DNA of 64,000 nucleotides from NCBI GenBank assembly GCA_050943935.1, contig JBMNQC010000003.1, positions 1 to 64,000 of the forward strand, given 5' to 3'. Every line of letters begins with the position of its first letter. Positions within the stretch are counted from its first letter, which is position 1. This stretch comes from Heteroscillospira sp050943935 (GTDB lineage: Bacteria > Bacillota > Clostridia > Oscillospirales > Oscillospiraceae). The notes under the pieces were generated by a model. That model was not told where the DNA came from, did no database searches, and was given only the letters and a program-made list of their open reading frames with translations. Both the position numbers and the translations under genes were made by a program. Shown one piece after another: positions 1-8,071 of this stretch.

Positions 1-370
1 ATTCGTCTCGGAGCGGTTCAAGAATGCCTGCCAGCATCTGTTCTGCTCCCATTTCCAATCGGAGCTTTGCATCAATCACAGAAAGCGAAATGCTCGAAGG
101 AATGAAATCCACACCATCGTGAGAAAGGACATAGCTTTCCGGTTCGGGCAGCTCTTTTTCATCCATCATCAGCATCATCAAATCGGCAATGTTGGTTTCA
201 ATCTCATTAGGAGCTTCTACCCCGAAGCAGGTTGTCAAATTTGCCTGACTATCAAAGTCAACGGTCAGGACTTTCAATCCCATATTATGTAGGGAATACG
301 CAAGGTTCAGCGTAGTAGTCGTTTTTCCCACGCCGCCTTTCTGGTTTGCAATAGCAATAATCTGTGCCAT
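1..370 (-). CDS. ParA/Soj-type partition ATPase, 3' end off the window
   Basis: Reading from the start codon at 370, the protein opens with MAQIIAIANQ followed by the deviant Walker A motif KGGVGKTTTT, then FDSQANLTT, the usual ParA/MinD-type Walker A' stretch. These ATPases segregate chromosomes, plasmids or integrative elements with a ParB partner, which is not in view. About 123 codons are visible; the C-terminal half lies beyond the left edge. A good ribosome site (AAGGAGG) sits 7 bases before the ATG, and the start overlaps the stop of the upstream small membrane gene (TAATG), so the two are translationally coupled. Composition is less GC-rich than the core genes to the right. With the truncated spoVAC next door this suggests the edge of an integrative element rather than the housekeeping Soj. 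Confidence 0.9.
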   Translation of the reverse strand, partial: MAQIIAIANQKGGVGKTTTTLNLAYSLHNMGLKVLTVDFDSQANLTTCFGVEAPNEIETNIADLMMLMMDEKELPEPESYVLSHDGVDFIPSSISLSVIDAKLRLEMGAEQMLAGILEPLRDE

Positions 371-687
371 TAGTTCCTCCTTAGAATTATCGAAACAATG
401 CAGCTTAGACCTTTGAGTATTTGCCAGATTAGCACGAACCCTCCAATCATGCCACCAACCAGCACATTCAAAAATACTATGCCAATCGTTCCAGCAAGAT
501 CATAATGGGTAGGCACCAACCAAAAGCACATCTTTCCGATACCAAAGGGGAACCCAATCAAGATCCAAGCCAAAAAGTAATTACATGTCTCGCCATCCAT
601 ATATATGGTGCGAAACAAAGTTGCCATCAGAACTGCAACTGTCAGCGGCAGTACCAGCTGCCTGAAAATCATCTCTACTTTATTCAT
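370..687 (-). CDS. small integral membrane protein, mobile-element type (DUF6050-like)
   Basis: A protein of about 105 residues starting MNKVEMIFRQ, with three or four hydrophobic stretches and the loop CFWLVPTHYDLAG. It resembles small membrane proteins I recall from conjugative elements of gut Firmicutes (DUF6050), but this is from memory. No enzymatic motif is visible. The frame stays open upstream to an ATG at 750, preceded by a weak AGG; I chose the ATG at 687 because hydrophobic, family-like sequence begins there and the preceding residues look like read-in from another frame. It overlaps parA by one base. Function unknown; a role in element maintenance or transfer is an inference from its partner. 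Confidence 0.6.
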   Translation of the reverse strand: MNKVEMIFRQLVLPLTVAVLMATLFRTIYMDGETCNYFLAWILIGFPFGIGKMCFWLVPTHYDLAGTIGIVFLNVLVGGMIGGFVLIWQILKGLSCIVSIILRRN

Positions 688-839
688 AGTCACCCGAAGC
701 GCCATAACCGGCAGCTCACAGACATAGATGAAACATGAGCTGCCAAGCATTTTTTGCCTGTTACAGCACTTTTATGGTATCCTCTCCCTTCCTGTGATAT
801 AATAATCACGATTTATTCTCAGAACATAAAAAATAGGGG

Positions 840-1229
840 CTAAACCAGCACATCCACCTTGATTTCGTGGTGTTTCTGACTTGTCCCTATTATAACTCTA
901 TCATCGCTTTTGAACTCCAGGGCGGGAGCGACCACGGAGTTTGCAAAGCCCGTGATAGGCACAAGGGTACCAGCCCCCGCCTTTTTGGCCAGGCGGTCAT
1001 AAAATCCCAGTCCTGTGAGCAGCGCGCCCAGCAGCACCATGCTGACACTCACCGCGGCCGCAGTATCATCCTTATTCAGCCCGAAATGCTGGTACAAATA
1101 CACAAACGCCTGGCCTACGCAGCAGATAAGCCCACCGGAGACAAAGGCCGCCGTAACATTTTTCCACATGGCGGAGGGCGGGGAAATTTTCTGCACATAG
1201 GCGTTGTATTCCCTTTTTGTCATCTTCAA
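840..1229 (-). CDS. spoVAC: stage V sporulation protein AC, C-terminally truncated
   Basis: Residues after MTKREYNAYVQK match SpoVAC: SPPSAMWKN, GGLICCVGQAF, GLGFYDRLAKKAGAGTLVP and ITGFANSVVAPALEFKS. SpoVA proteins form the forespore membrane channel that moves dipicolinic acid into the spore and releases it at germination. The homology stops at about residue 109 (near base 900), and the last 20 or so residues (RVIIGTSQKHHEIKVDVLV) are unrelated, whereas the family is about 150 residues with a further membrane segment. spoVAD and spoVAE, normally downstream, are absent; ParA-element genes follow instead. The ribosome site GGAGGTGA favours a TTG start at 1229; an ATG lies at 1223. Probably a pseudogene made by element insertion or deletion. 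Confidence 0.85.
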   Translation of the reverse strand: MKMTKREYNAYVQKISPPSAMWKNVTAAFVSGGLICCVGQAFVYLYQHFGLNKDDTAAAVSVSMVLLGALLTGLGFYDRLAKKAGAGTLVPITGFANSVVAPALEFKSDDRVIIGTSQKHHEIKVDVLV

Positions 1230-1264
1230 ATTGTTCACCTCCCGACTATTTTTTCTTGAAATTA

Positions 1265-1305
1265 ACACAATATACATTGTGTACTTAACAAAATCGGCGT
1301 ATTAT
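1265..1305 (+). promoter_or_regulatory. ppx-ppk1 promoter with overlapping inverted repeat
   Basis: A -35 TTGTGT (1277-1282) and -10 TATTAT (1300-1305) are separated by exactly 17 bases, upstream of ppx. A perfect 7-4-7 inverted repeat, ACACAAT-ATAC-ATTGTGT (1265-1282), covers the -35 hexamer, the usual position for a repressor operator. The regulator is not identifiable. The repeat also lies in the upstream region of the divergent spoVAC. Confidence 0.55.
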
Positions 1306-1341
1306 GGTGAATTAATAAGCAAAAATCCGGGAGGTTTTTAC

Positions 1342-2262
1342 ATGCAGTGCGCCCTCATAGATATAGGCTCCAACTCCATGCGGCTTTCGGTGTATGAGAT
1401 AAACGCCGCAGGCTTCAGAACCCTGTTCCGCGAAAAAATCATGGCCGGACTTGCCGGCTTTGTGGAAAAGAAACGGCTCAGCGCCGACGGCATTTCCCGG
1501 GCGGTGAACGGGCTTATGCAGTTCCGCGATACGCTGGAAAAGCTGGGTATAAGCGATGTGCGGGTATTCGCCACGGCCTCTCTCCGCAACATACAAAACA
1601 CCGCCGAGGCCGTTAGCGAAATCACGGCCCGCACCGGCTATGCAATAGAGGTGCTGTCCGGCTTTGACGAAGCTATGTTCGGTTATTCGGGCGCCATGCG
1701 GGATGTGGGACTGGAAACCGGCGTGTTTGTGGACATAGGCGGCGCCAGCACGGAGATAGTCACATTCAGCTCCGGCAGGCTTGACGGAGCCGTCAGCCTG
1801 CCTGTTGGCTCTCTGCGGCTGTATTCGGACTATGTCAAGCGCATACTCCCCCACAAGGGCGCGCTTCTGCGCATAGACACAAGAGTAAAATCGGAGCTGG
1901 CGTCACTTCAGGCCGGCAAAAGCTACGATACAATAGTCGGAGTCGGCGGCACTCTCCGCGCAGCTTTGAAGCTGACCCGGCGGCTTTATTCTCTGCCGGC
2001 CGACTGCAAGGAGATAGACTCCGCCGCGCTGGAGGGGCTGTGGCAGGTGCTTATCAAAAACGACAGGGCCGCCATAGACCTTATATTGAAAACCGAACCC
2101 GAGCGTGTGCACACCATAGTGCCGGGTATAGCCATTCTGCGTGAAATAGTACAGAAATACGGCACGCAGAAAATAATCATAAGCAACTACGGAGTCAGGG
2201 AGGGATATCTGTGCAGCCGGATAAAACCAGAGATACCAGCTACACCCAAAACCGAGAGCTGA
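1342..2262 (+). CDS. ppx: exopolyphosphatase, Ppx/GppA family
   Basis: 306 residues starting MQCALIDIGSNSMRLSVYEI, the first phosphate-binding loop of the Ppx/GppA branch of the ASKHA fold, with the second loop GVFVDIGGASTEIV near residue 130 and GVGGTLRA near residue 200. The family hydrolyses terminal phosphates from inorganic polyphosphate or converts pppGpp to ppGpp. Only the N-terminal catalytic pair of domains is present; the C-terminal HD-like domain of the roughly 500-residue enzymes is missing, as in many short Firmicutes members. The ATG at 1342 has GGGAGG 8 bases upstream. It overlaps ppk1 by 52 bases, so breakdown and synthesis of polyphosphate are encoded on one transcript. Confidence 0.9.
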   Translation: MQCALIDIGSNSMRLSVYEINAAGFRTLFREKIMAGLAGFVEKKRLSADGISRAVNGLMQFRDTLEKLGISDVRVFATASLRNIQNTAEAVSEITARTGYAIEVLSGFDEAMFGYSGAMRDVGLETGVFVDIGGASTEIVTFSSGRLDGAVSLPVGSLRLYSDYVKRILPHKGALLRIDTRVKSELASLQAGKSYDTIVGVGGTLRAALKLTRRLYSLPADCKEIDSAALEGLWQVLIKNDRAAIDLILKTEPERVHTIVPGIAILREIVQKYGTQKIIISNYGVREGYLCSRIKPEIPATPKTES

Positions 2263-4367
2263 GCTGGCTGAAATTCAACCTCAGAGTTCTGGAGGAGGCG
2301 GAGGACCCGGCAGTTCCTCTGCTGGAACGGTTTAAGTTCATATCCATTTTCACCAGCAATCTGGACGAGTTCTTCATGGTCCGGGTAGGCAGCCTTTTTG
2401 ATATGTCCGTAATGTGCCCCCAGGACATAGACAGCAAGTCCGGCCTCACGCCCGCCGGACAGCTGGAAAAAATTTACGGTGAAATTCCGTACCTCATCCG
2501 CCGGCGTGACGCCGCGTACGCACAGGTAATCTCCGCTCTGGCGGAAAAGGGCATACGCGACCTGGAGGCCGACGAGCTCACCGCCCAGGAAAAAAAGTAT
2601 GTAAATCAATACTTCAAGGCCAAGGTGCTGCCTATACTTTCCCCCCAGATTGTGGACGGCCGCCACCCCTTTCCGCATCTGGGAAACAAAAGCCTGTATA
2701 TCGCCTCCAATCTGCACGGCAAGCGCAGCTGCGTCCCTCTGGGGCTGATTCCCGTGCCGGAGCTGCTCCCGCCCTTCATACAGCTGCCCGGAGACGGCCT
2801 GCGCTTTATGCGTATCGAAACCCTGCTGCTCTCCCGGGCAGGCGGGCTTTACGGCTCCTTCAAGCCCTCGGAGAGCTGTGTGCTGTGCGTCACCCGCAAT
2901 GCCGATCTTAGCTTTGACGACGACAAATTCGACGACATAGACGACGATTACCGCTCCAAGGTGTCAAAGCTGCTGAAAAAGCGCGACCATCTGGGAATAG
3001 TCCGTCTGGAACTGCAGGGCAGCCCCTCTGAGCAGTTCGTCCGGCTGCTTGAGGACAGAATAAAAGTGGAAAACCACCAGGTATACTGCTGTGAGGCTCC
3101 CCTGTGCATGAAGTATGTATACCCCATGGCCGCCGCCCTTCCGGAGGATGTGCGCGCTCCCCTCTCTTTCTCTCCATACATCCCCCGCCAGCCGGAGAGT
3201 CTGGACAAAAACGCCGGTATGATAGAGCAGATACGCCGCCGGGACCGTCTGCTGTTTTTCCCATTCGACAGCGTGGACCCCTTCCTGCGGCTTTTGAGCG
3301 AGGCGGCGGACAGGAAGGACGTGGTTTCCATCCGCATAACCATATACCGGCTGGCTTCCAGCTCCAGAATTGCCCACATTCTCTGCCGGGCGGCAGAGAA
3401 CGGCAAGGAGGTAACCGTGCTTATGGAGCTGCGCGCCCGCTTTGACGAGGCAAACAACATATCATGGTCCAAGCTGCTGGAGGACTCGGGCTGCCGGGTA
3501 ATCTACGGAATAGAGGATTTCAAGTGCCACTCCAAGCTCTGCCTCATAACCATGCGCAGCGGCGACAAGGTGGAATACATCACTCAGGTAGGCACAGGCA
3601 ACTATAACGAAAAAACCAACACCATGTATACGGACCTGAGCTTTATGACGGCCCGCCGCGACATAGGCGAGGACGCCACGGTATTTTTCCGCAATATGCT
3701 GGTATCCAATCTGCACGGTGATTACGGCTCTCTGCTGGTGTCGCCCCAGGGCATCAAGCAGCGCCTGCTGGAGCTGATGGATGAAGAGGCCGCCAAGGGG
3801 GACCGCGGCTATATCTGCATCAAGGCCAATTCCATGACCGAACGCGAGATAATAGACAAGCTCTCCGTCTGCTCTCAGGCCGGGGTGCAGATACATTTGA
3901 TACTGCGCGGCATATGCTGCATACGCCCGGGCATACCCGGAAGGACGGAAAACATCCACGTCACCAGCATAGTGGGCCGCTATCTTGAGCACTCCCGCAT
4001 ATACTGCTTCGGCCGGGATGAAGAGGCAAAGCTGTTCATTTCCTCCGCCGACCTTATGACCCGCAATCTGGTGCGCCGTGTGGAAGTGGCCTGTCCCATA
4101 GAGGACGAGCAGCTGCGCAGCTGTCTGCTGTGGATACTGGACAAGCAGCTGCGGGACAATGTGAAGGCCTCCGTTCTCTGTCCCGACGGCAGCTATAAGC
4201 GCCGCCGCAATGATTTGTCTCCCCTGTCCAGCCAGGAATTTTTCATGGAAAATTCCCTGCCCCTGGAAAGCGCCGCAAATTCCCCGGCTTCACCGCCATC
4301 TCTCTGGCATCGACTGCTGGACGGCGTAAAAAAACTCAGCGCTCATCATACAGGTGAGAAGTCGTAA
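2211..4367 (+). CDS. ppk1: polyphosphate kinase 1
   Basis: 718 residues with a GTG start at 2211 preceded by CAGGGAGGG. Ppk1 reversibly transfers the gamma phosphate of ATP onto polyphosphate through a phosphohistidine. The N-terminal segment YTQNRELSWLKFNLRVLEEA and the following FTSNLDEFFMVRVG are family signatures. The autophosphorylated histidine lies in FKCHSKLCLI at about residue 440, and the second conserved histidine in LEHSRIYCF at about 594, close to E. coli H435 and H592. Length is normal. The start lies inside the 3' end of ppx, giving strong coupling, and a bidirectional terminator follows. Confidence 0.97.
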   Translation: MQPDKTRDTSYTQNRELSWLKFNLRVLEEAEDPAVPLLERFKFISIFTSNLDEFFMVRVGSLFDMSVMCPQDIDSKSGLTPAGQLEKIYGEIPYLIRRRDAAYAQVISALAEKGIRDLEADELTAQEKKYVNQYFKAKVLPILSPQIVDGRHPFPHLGNKSLYIASNLHGKRSCVPLGLIPVPELLPPFIQLPGDGLRFMRIETLLLSRAGGLYGSFKPSESCVLCVTRNADLSFDDDKFDDIDDDYRSKVSKLLKKRDHLGIVRLELQGSPSEQFVRLLEDRIKVENHQVYCCEAPLCMKYVYPMAAALPEDVRAPLSFSPYIPRQPESLDKNAGMIEQIRRRDRLLFFPFDSVDPFLRLLSEAADRKDVVSIRITIYRLASSSRIAHILCRAAENGKEVTVLMELRARFDEANNISWSKLLEDSGCRVIYGIEDFKCHSKLCLITMRSGDKVEYITQVGTGNYNEKTNTMYTDLSFMTARRDIGEDATVFFRNMLVSNLHGDYGSLLVSPQGIKQRLLELMDEEAAKGDRGYICIKANSMTEREIIDKLSVCSQAGVQIHLILRGICCIRPGIPGRTENIHVTSIVGRYLEHSRIYCFGRDEEAKLFISSADLMTRNLVRRVEVACPIEDEQLRSCLLWILDKQLRDNVKASVLCPDGSYKRRRNDLSPLSSQEFFMENSLPLESAANSPASPPSLWHRLLDGVKKLSAHHTGEKS

Positions 4368-4375
4368 ATATCCAT

Positions 4376-4407
4376 AAAAATAGTCTGCCGAAAGGCAGAC
4401 TATTTTT
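4376..4407. terminator. bidirectional intrinsic terminator between convergent genes
   Basis: Perfect stem AAAAATAGTCTGCC / GGCAGACTATTTTT with a GAAA tetraloop, with an A tract on one side and a T tract on the other. It sits between ppk1 (plus) and the minus-strand gene ending at 4437 and can serve both. Confidence 0.9.
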
Positions 4408-4436
4408 ATGGGCAAAATATTGCTTTGACGGCCATA

Positions 4437-4844
4437 TTATGGTTCCAGAGAGATGTTCTGTATGCCGTTGCGCTCGAATTCGGAGATATACTCCTCCATT
4501 CTGCGCTGAAGCTCCTGCAGATCGTCCTGATTGAGCTGCTCGCTCACCATATCCCGCCGGGCCATTTCCTCGGCCAGAATATCAAAGAACATGGAGTCCT
4601 CATAATCGGCTATGGCCTCGTGTATTCCTCCGTCCTCGTATTCTCTGGACGGATAGATGTGCCCTCTCCAGAGCTGGATGAGACTTCCCATGCTCTGGGG
4701 CGCGCAATGGGCAAAGAGCTTCTCCTGCAGATTGTCGTATTCAACTATACGGTCCTCCCCCCGGGTGGAGTTGAGCACCCAGTTGCCGATGTAGGCCATA
4801 TCCAGCAGCAGTCTGAATTCCCTGTTTGTAAGCTCAATATTCAA
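4437..4844 (-). CDS. conserved hypothetical protein, acidic, cytoplasmic
   Basis: About 135 residues starting at a TTG codon (4844) with AAGGAGGGCG upstream; the first in-frame ATG would lose the conserved-looking beginning NIELTNREFRLLLDMAYIGNWVLNS. The protein is acidic, has no signal peptide or membrane segment, and its C-terminal third (from about residue 90) reads as an amphipathic, possibly coiled helix. I do not recognise a function. It is monocistronic and convergent with ppk1. The frame extends upstream to an ATG at 4952, but that stretch looks non-coding and contains a likely -10 (TATAAT at 4921-4926, minus strand). Confidence 0.7.
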   Translation of the reverse strand: MNIELTNREFRLLLDMAYIGNWVLNSTRGEDRIVEYDNLQEKLFAHCAPQSMGSLIQLWRGHIYPSREYEDGGIHEAIADYEDSMFFDILAEEMARRDMVSEQLNQDDLQELQRRMEEYISEFERNGIQNISLEP

Positions 4845-4963
4845 AACAGCGCCCTCCTTTCGGTCGCCTCCGGTTATAGATAGTATATGCGTACACGGTT
4901 CACCGTGCACGCTCCTTTTTATTATATCAAATCGCACAAAAGATTTCCACACTATTTTTGCTC

Positions 4964-4992
4964 TTGTAATAAAGTCCGTTTTGTCGTATTAT
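4964..4992 (+). promoter_or_regulatory. promoter of murI
   Basis: TTGTAA (4964-4969) and TATTAT (4987-4992) with a 17-base spacer, ending 29 bases before the murI start. It matches the housekeeping sigma-A pattern reasonably well. Confidence 0.55.
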
Positions 4993-5021
4993 TTATAGGA
5001 GAATTTGAGGTGTATATTTTT

Positions 5022-5834
5022 ATGTCGAATTTCACCATAGGCGTGTTCGATTCCGGCATGGGCGGGCTTACTGCCGTTACGGCGCTGTCCGGACTGCTGC
5101 CTCATGCAGACATTGTTTACTTCGGCGACACCGGCCATATGCCCTATGGCGGACGCTCAAGGGAGCAGCTGCTGTATATGGCGCGGAAGAACATCGCCTT
5201 TCTGGAGGCTCAGGGCGCGGGTCTTATACTTGCCGCCTGCGGCACCGTGACCTCCGTGGCTCTGGATACCGTATCAAAAGAGACGAAAACACCCCTGCTG
5301 GGCGTAGCCCAGCCCGCGGCGGAGACCGCAAAAAAACTTACGGAAAACGGCGTGGTGGGCTTTATAGCCACCCAGGCCTGCGTGGACAGCGGCTTTAACC
5401 AGGCGCTGCTGGAAAGGGCCATACCCGGGGTCCGGGTCATTGCCCGGGCCTGTCCCCGGTTCGTGCCGCTCATAGAGTCCGGCGTGTGCACAGGCTCCTC
5501 TCATGAGCTGCGCTCCGCCATTGAGGAGTATCTGCGGGATATAAAGGCGGCGGGGGCCGACACGGTGATACTGGGCTGCACCCATTATCCCCTCATAGCC
5601 GGGGCGATACAGGAATATCTGGGCGAAAATGTGAAGCTCATAAGCTCCAGCGGCGAGGCCGCACGGGCTCTGGCGGAAAAGCTCTCCGGCCGTCAGCCGG
5701 AAGACGGCACACGGGGCAGACACATCTACTACACCAGCGGCGACGGTACGCAGTTCGCCGCTCTGGCGGAAACTCTGCTGGCCCGGCCCCTGGACGGCCC
5801 CGTCATACAGCTTGAGCCGTACCCCCTTATCTGA
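5022..5834 (+). CDS. murI: glutamate racemase
   Basis: 270 residues; converts L-glutamate to D-glutamate for peptidoglycan in the cytoplasm. The start IGVFDSGMGGLTAV and the segment YFGDTGHMPYGGRS are family signatures. The two catalytic cysteines are Cys73 in AACGTVTS and Cys186 in LGCTHYPLI. The first motif reads ACGT where most MurI proteins have ACNT, a variation that I believe occurs in Clostridia but have not verified. The ATG at 5022 is chosen because GAGGTG lies 9 bases upstream; the frame extends further upstream without support. A DUF1934 gene and argS follow closely, and the three are probably one operon. Confidence 0.95.
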   Translation: MSNFTIGVFDSGMGGLTAVTALSGLLPHADIVYFGDTGHMPYGGRSREQLLYMARKNIAFLEAQGAGLILAACGTVTSVALDTVSKETKTPLLGVAQPAAETAKKLTENGVVGFIATQACVDSGFNQALLERAIPGVRVIARACPRFVPLIESGVCTGSSHELRSAIEEYLRDIKAAGADTVILGCTHYPLIAGAIQEYLGENVKLISSSGEAARALAEKLSGRQPEDGTRGRHIYYTSGDGTQFAALAETLLARPLDGPVIQLEPYPLI

Positions 5835-5846
5835 AAAGGAAGCAAT

Positions 5847-6278
5847 ATGAAAGACGTACTTATTACCATACTTGGCAAGCAGTTCTATGCAAACGGCGAG
5901 ACCGACTCCATGGAGCTGAGCACCGACGGTCAATACTCCTTCGGCAAAAACGGCGCGGTATTCTCCTATATGGAGAGCGAGCTCACCGGCCTTGAGGGCA
6001 CCAAGACCACCTTTCTTGTGCGCCGCGGCGGCGTTACAATGAACCGAACGGGCGCCCTCACCAGCCGAATGATATTTGAGCCGGGAGAAAACCACCGTTT
6101 TCTCTACGAGACCCCCTACGGCTCCGCCACCATGGGTCTGGAGACCCACACCATCCGCTCCGAGCTGACCGAGCACGGCGGCGAGCTGGAAATAGAGTAT
6201 TCCACCGATGTGGAACACAATCTGATAGGAAAAAATACTTTCCTCATCACCATAAGAGAACAAAAAGGAACGGTGTAA
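5847..6278 (+). CDS. DUF1934 (YwiB-like) beta-barrel protein
   Basis: 143 residues, cytoplasmic, with the features of the DUF1934/YwiB family: an N-terminal strand KDVLITILGKQ, a central RRGGVTMNRTGALTSRMIFEPG, and the ending VEHNLIGKNTFLITIR. The fold is a lipocalin-like barrel of unknown ligand. As in Bacillus, where ywiB precedes argS, it lies directly upstream of argS, only 2 bases before its start, so the two are cotranscribed. AAAGGAAGC supplies the ribosome site. No biochemical role is established for the family, so I assign none. Confidence 0.85.
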   Translation: MKDVLITILGKQFYANGETDSMELSTDGQYSFGKNGAVFSYMESELTGLEGTKTTFLVRRGGVTMNRTGALTSRMIFEPGENHRFLYETPYGSATMGLETHTIRSELTEHGGELEIEYSTDVEHNLIGKNTFLITIREQKGTV

Positions 6279-6280
6279 TC

Positions 6281-8026
6281 ATGGCTAACCTTATTGAGAA
6301 CGCAAAGCTCCAGATAGACTCCCTGCTGAAGGACGCCCACAAAAGGGCTGCCGAGGCCGGTCAGCTCCCGGAAGGCGAGCTTAACGGCATAGTCGAGATA
6401 CCCAAGGATACCAAAAACGGCGACTACGCCGCCAACCACGCCATGGCTGGCGCCAAGGCCCTGCACATGGCCCCCCGCAAGATAGCCGAGGCTCTCTGCG
6501 CCAACATAGAGCTGGACGGCAGCTATTTCCAGTCCGTTGAGATAGCCGGCCCCGGCTTCCTGAACTTCCGTCTTGGCAGCCGCTGGTATGCCGATGTGCT
6601 CTCCGATATAGAGGCCGAGGGCGCGGACTACGGCCGCTCCGACTACGGCAGGGGCCAGCGTGTGATGGTGGAGTTCGTATCCGCAAACCCCACAGGCCCC
6701 ATGCACATGGGCAACGCCCGCGGCGGCGTGCTTGGCGACACTCTGGCCAACGTGCTGGACCTGGCCGGCTACAGCGCCTGGAAGGAATTCTATGTGAACG
6801 ACGCGGGCAACCAGATAAACAAGTTTGCCGTTTCCATAAACGCCCGCTATATGCAGCTCATTCTGGGGGAGGACGGCTTTGAGTTCCCCGAGGAGGGCTA
6901 TCACGGCGAGGATATAAAAGCCCTGGCCCGGGGCATCTACGAGGAAAACGGCGACAGCTGGAAGGAGCTGGCCGAGGAGGAGCGCCTGGAGCGCATGGCC
7001 GCCTACGGTCTGAAGCACAACATTCCCGCCATGCAGGCCGACCTGCGCCGCTACGGCATAGAGTACGATGAGTGGTTCTTCGAGTCCGAGCTCCACAACT
7101 CCGGCTATGTGGCCGAGACCGTGGACCTGCTCACCCAGAAGGGCTGGACCTTCGAGAAGGACGGCGCCCTCTGGCTGAACACCAGCGCCCTCCTGCGGGA
7201 GAAGGCCGTCCGTGACGGTAAGACCCCCGAACAGGCCGAAAAGCTGGACCTGAAGGACGACGTCCTCCGCCGCGCCAACGGCTTCTACACCTATTTTGCC
7301 GCCGACATTGCCTATCACCGCAACAAGTTTGAGAAGCGCGGCTTTGACAAGGTCATAAATGTCTGGGGCGCTGACCACCACGGCCATGTGGCCCGTCTGC
7401 AGGCCGCTCTGGACGGCCTGGGGCTGGACGGCTCCAACCGCCTGGTCATAGTCCTGATGCAGCTGGTCAATCTGCTGCAGGACGGCAAGCCCGTGCGTAT
7501 GTCCAAGCGCACCGGCAAGGCCATTGCCCTCCACGATCTGCTGGACGAGATAAGCGTGGACGCCGCCCGCTACTATTTCAACAACCGCATAGCCACCAGT
7601 CCCCTGGACTTCGACCTGGACCTGGCCGTGCGTCAGGACAGCGAGAACCCCGTTTACTATGTCCAGTACGCCCACGCCCGCATCTGCTCCCTGCTGGCCA
7701 ACATGGCCGCCGAGGGCCACACCGTCCCCTCCTGCAGGGACGCCGACCTGAGCCTGCTCACCGACGAGCACGAGCTGGAGCTAATAAAGCAGCTATCCGC
7801 CCTGCCCGAAGAGATTCGTCTGGCCGCCCGGGATTACGACCCCAGCCGCATAAACCGCTATGTGGTGGAGCTGTCCGCCCGCTTCCACCGCTTCTACACC
7901 GCTTGCCGTCTGAAGGACGCCGAGCCCGACGTCCGCAGCGCCCGCCTTGTGCTGGCCGACAGCGTCCGTAAAGTTATCGCCGCGTCCCTCGCCATAGTCG
8001 GCGTAAGCGCGCCTGAAAAAATGTAA
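6281..8026 (+). CDS. argS: arginyl-tRNA synthetase
   Basis: 581 residues, class I synthetase that charges tRNA-Arg. The HIGH-type ATP motif is HMGN at residues 142-145 within SANPTGPMHMGNARGG, and the KMSKS-type loop is MSKR at about 407-410. The N-terminal Add1 domain (residues 1-110) and the C-terminal anticodon-binding DALR domain (from about 465, YVQYAHARICSLL) are present. It follows the DUF1934 gene by 2 bases. No T-box leader is visible because there is no room between the genes, so expression depends on the upstream promoter. Confidence 0.97.
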   Translation: MANLIENAKLQIDSLLKDAHKRAAEAGQLPEGELNGIVEIPKDTKNGDYAANHAMAGAKALHMAPRKIAEALCANIELDGSYFQSVEIAGPGFLNFRLGSRWYADVLSDIEAEGADYGRSDYGRGQRVMVEFVSANPTGPMHMGNARGGVLGDTLANVLDLAGYSAWKEFYVNDAGNQINKFAVSINARYMQLILGEDGFEFPEEGYHGEDIKALARGIYEENGDSWKELAEEERLERMAAYGLKHNIPAMQADLRRYGIEYDEWFFESELHNSGYVAETVDLLTQKGWTFEKDGALWLNTSALLREKAVRDGKTPEQAEKLDLKDDVLRRANGFYTYFAADIAYHRNKFEKRGFDKVINVWGADHHGHVARLQAALDGLGLDGSNRLVIVLMQLVNLLQDGKPVRMSKRTGKAIALHDLLDEISVDAARYYFNNRIATSPLDFDLDLAVRQDSENPVYYVQYAHARICSLLANMAAEGHTVPSCRDADLSLLTDEHELELIKQLSALPEEIRLAARDYDPSRINRYVVELSARFHRFYTACRLKDAEPDVRSARLVLADSVRKVIAASLAIVGVSAPEKM

Positions 8027-8071
8027 AATTCAAGGCTGCGCCCCGGCACAGCAAGGAGGTTTTCCGGCACT

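Noticed and set aside
840..1229. Sporulation-specific excision of an element to restore spoVAC
   Set aside because: It is not claimed: SpoVA works in the forespore, whose genome is inherited, no recombinase or repeat pair is visible in the window, and only one side of the junction is present.
5834..6281. T-box or other leader upstream of argS
   Set aside because: The DUF1934 gene fills the space and ends 2 bases before argS, leaving no room for a leader.
6116..7771. 551-codon minus-strand frame opposite argS
   Set aside because: It lies wholly within the clearly coding argS and DUF1934 genes on the other strand, has a repetitive Val/Gly/Ala/Leu composition typical of shadows of GC-rich genes, and no recognisable domain.
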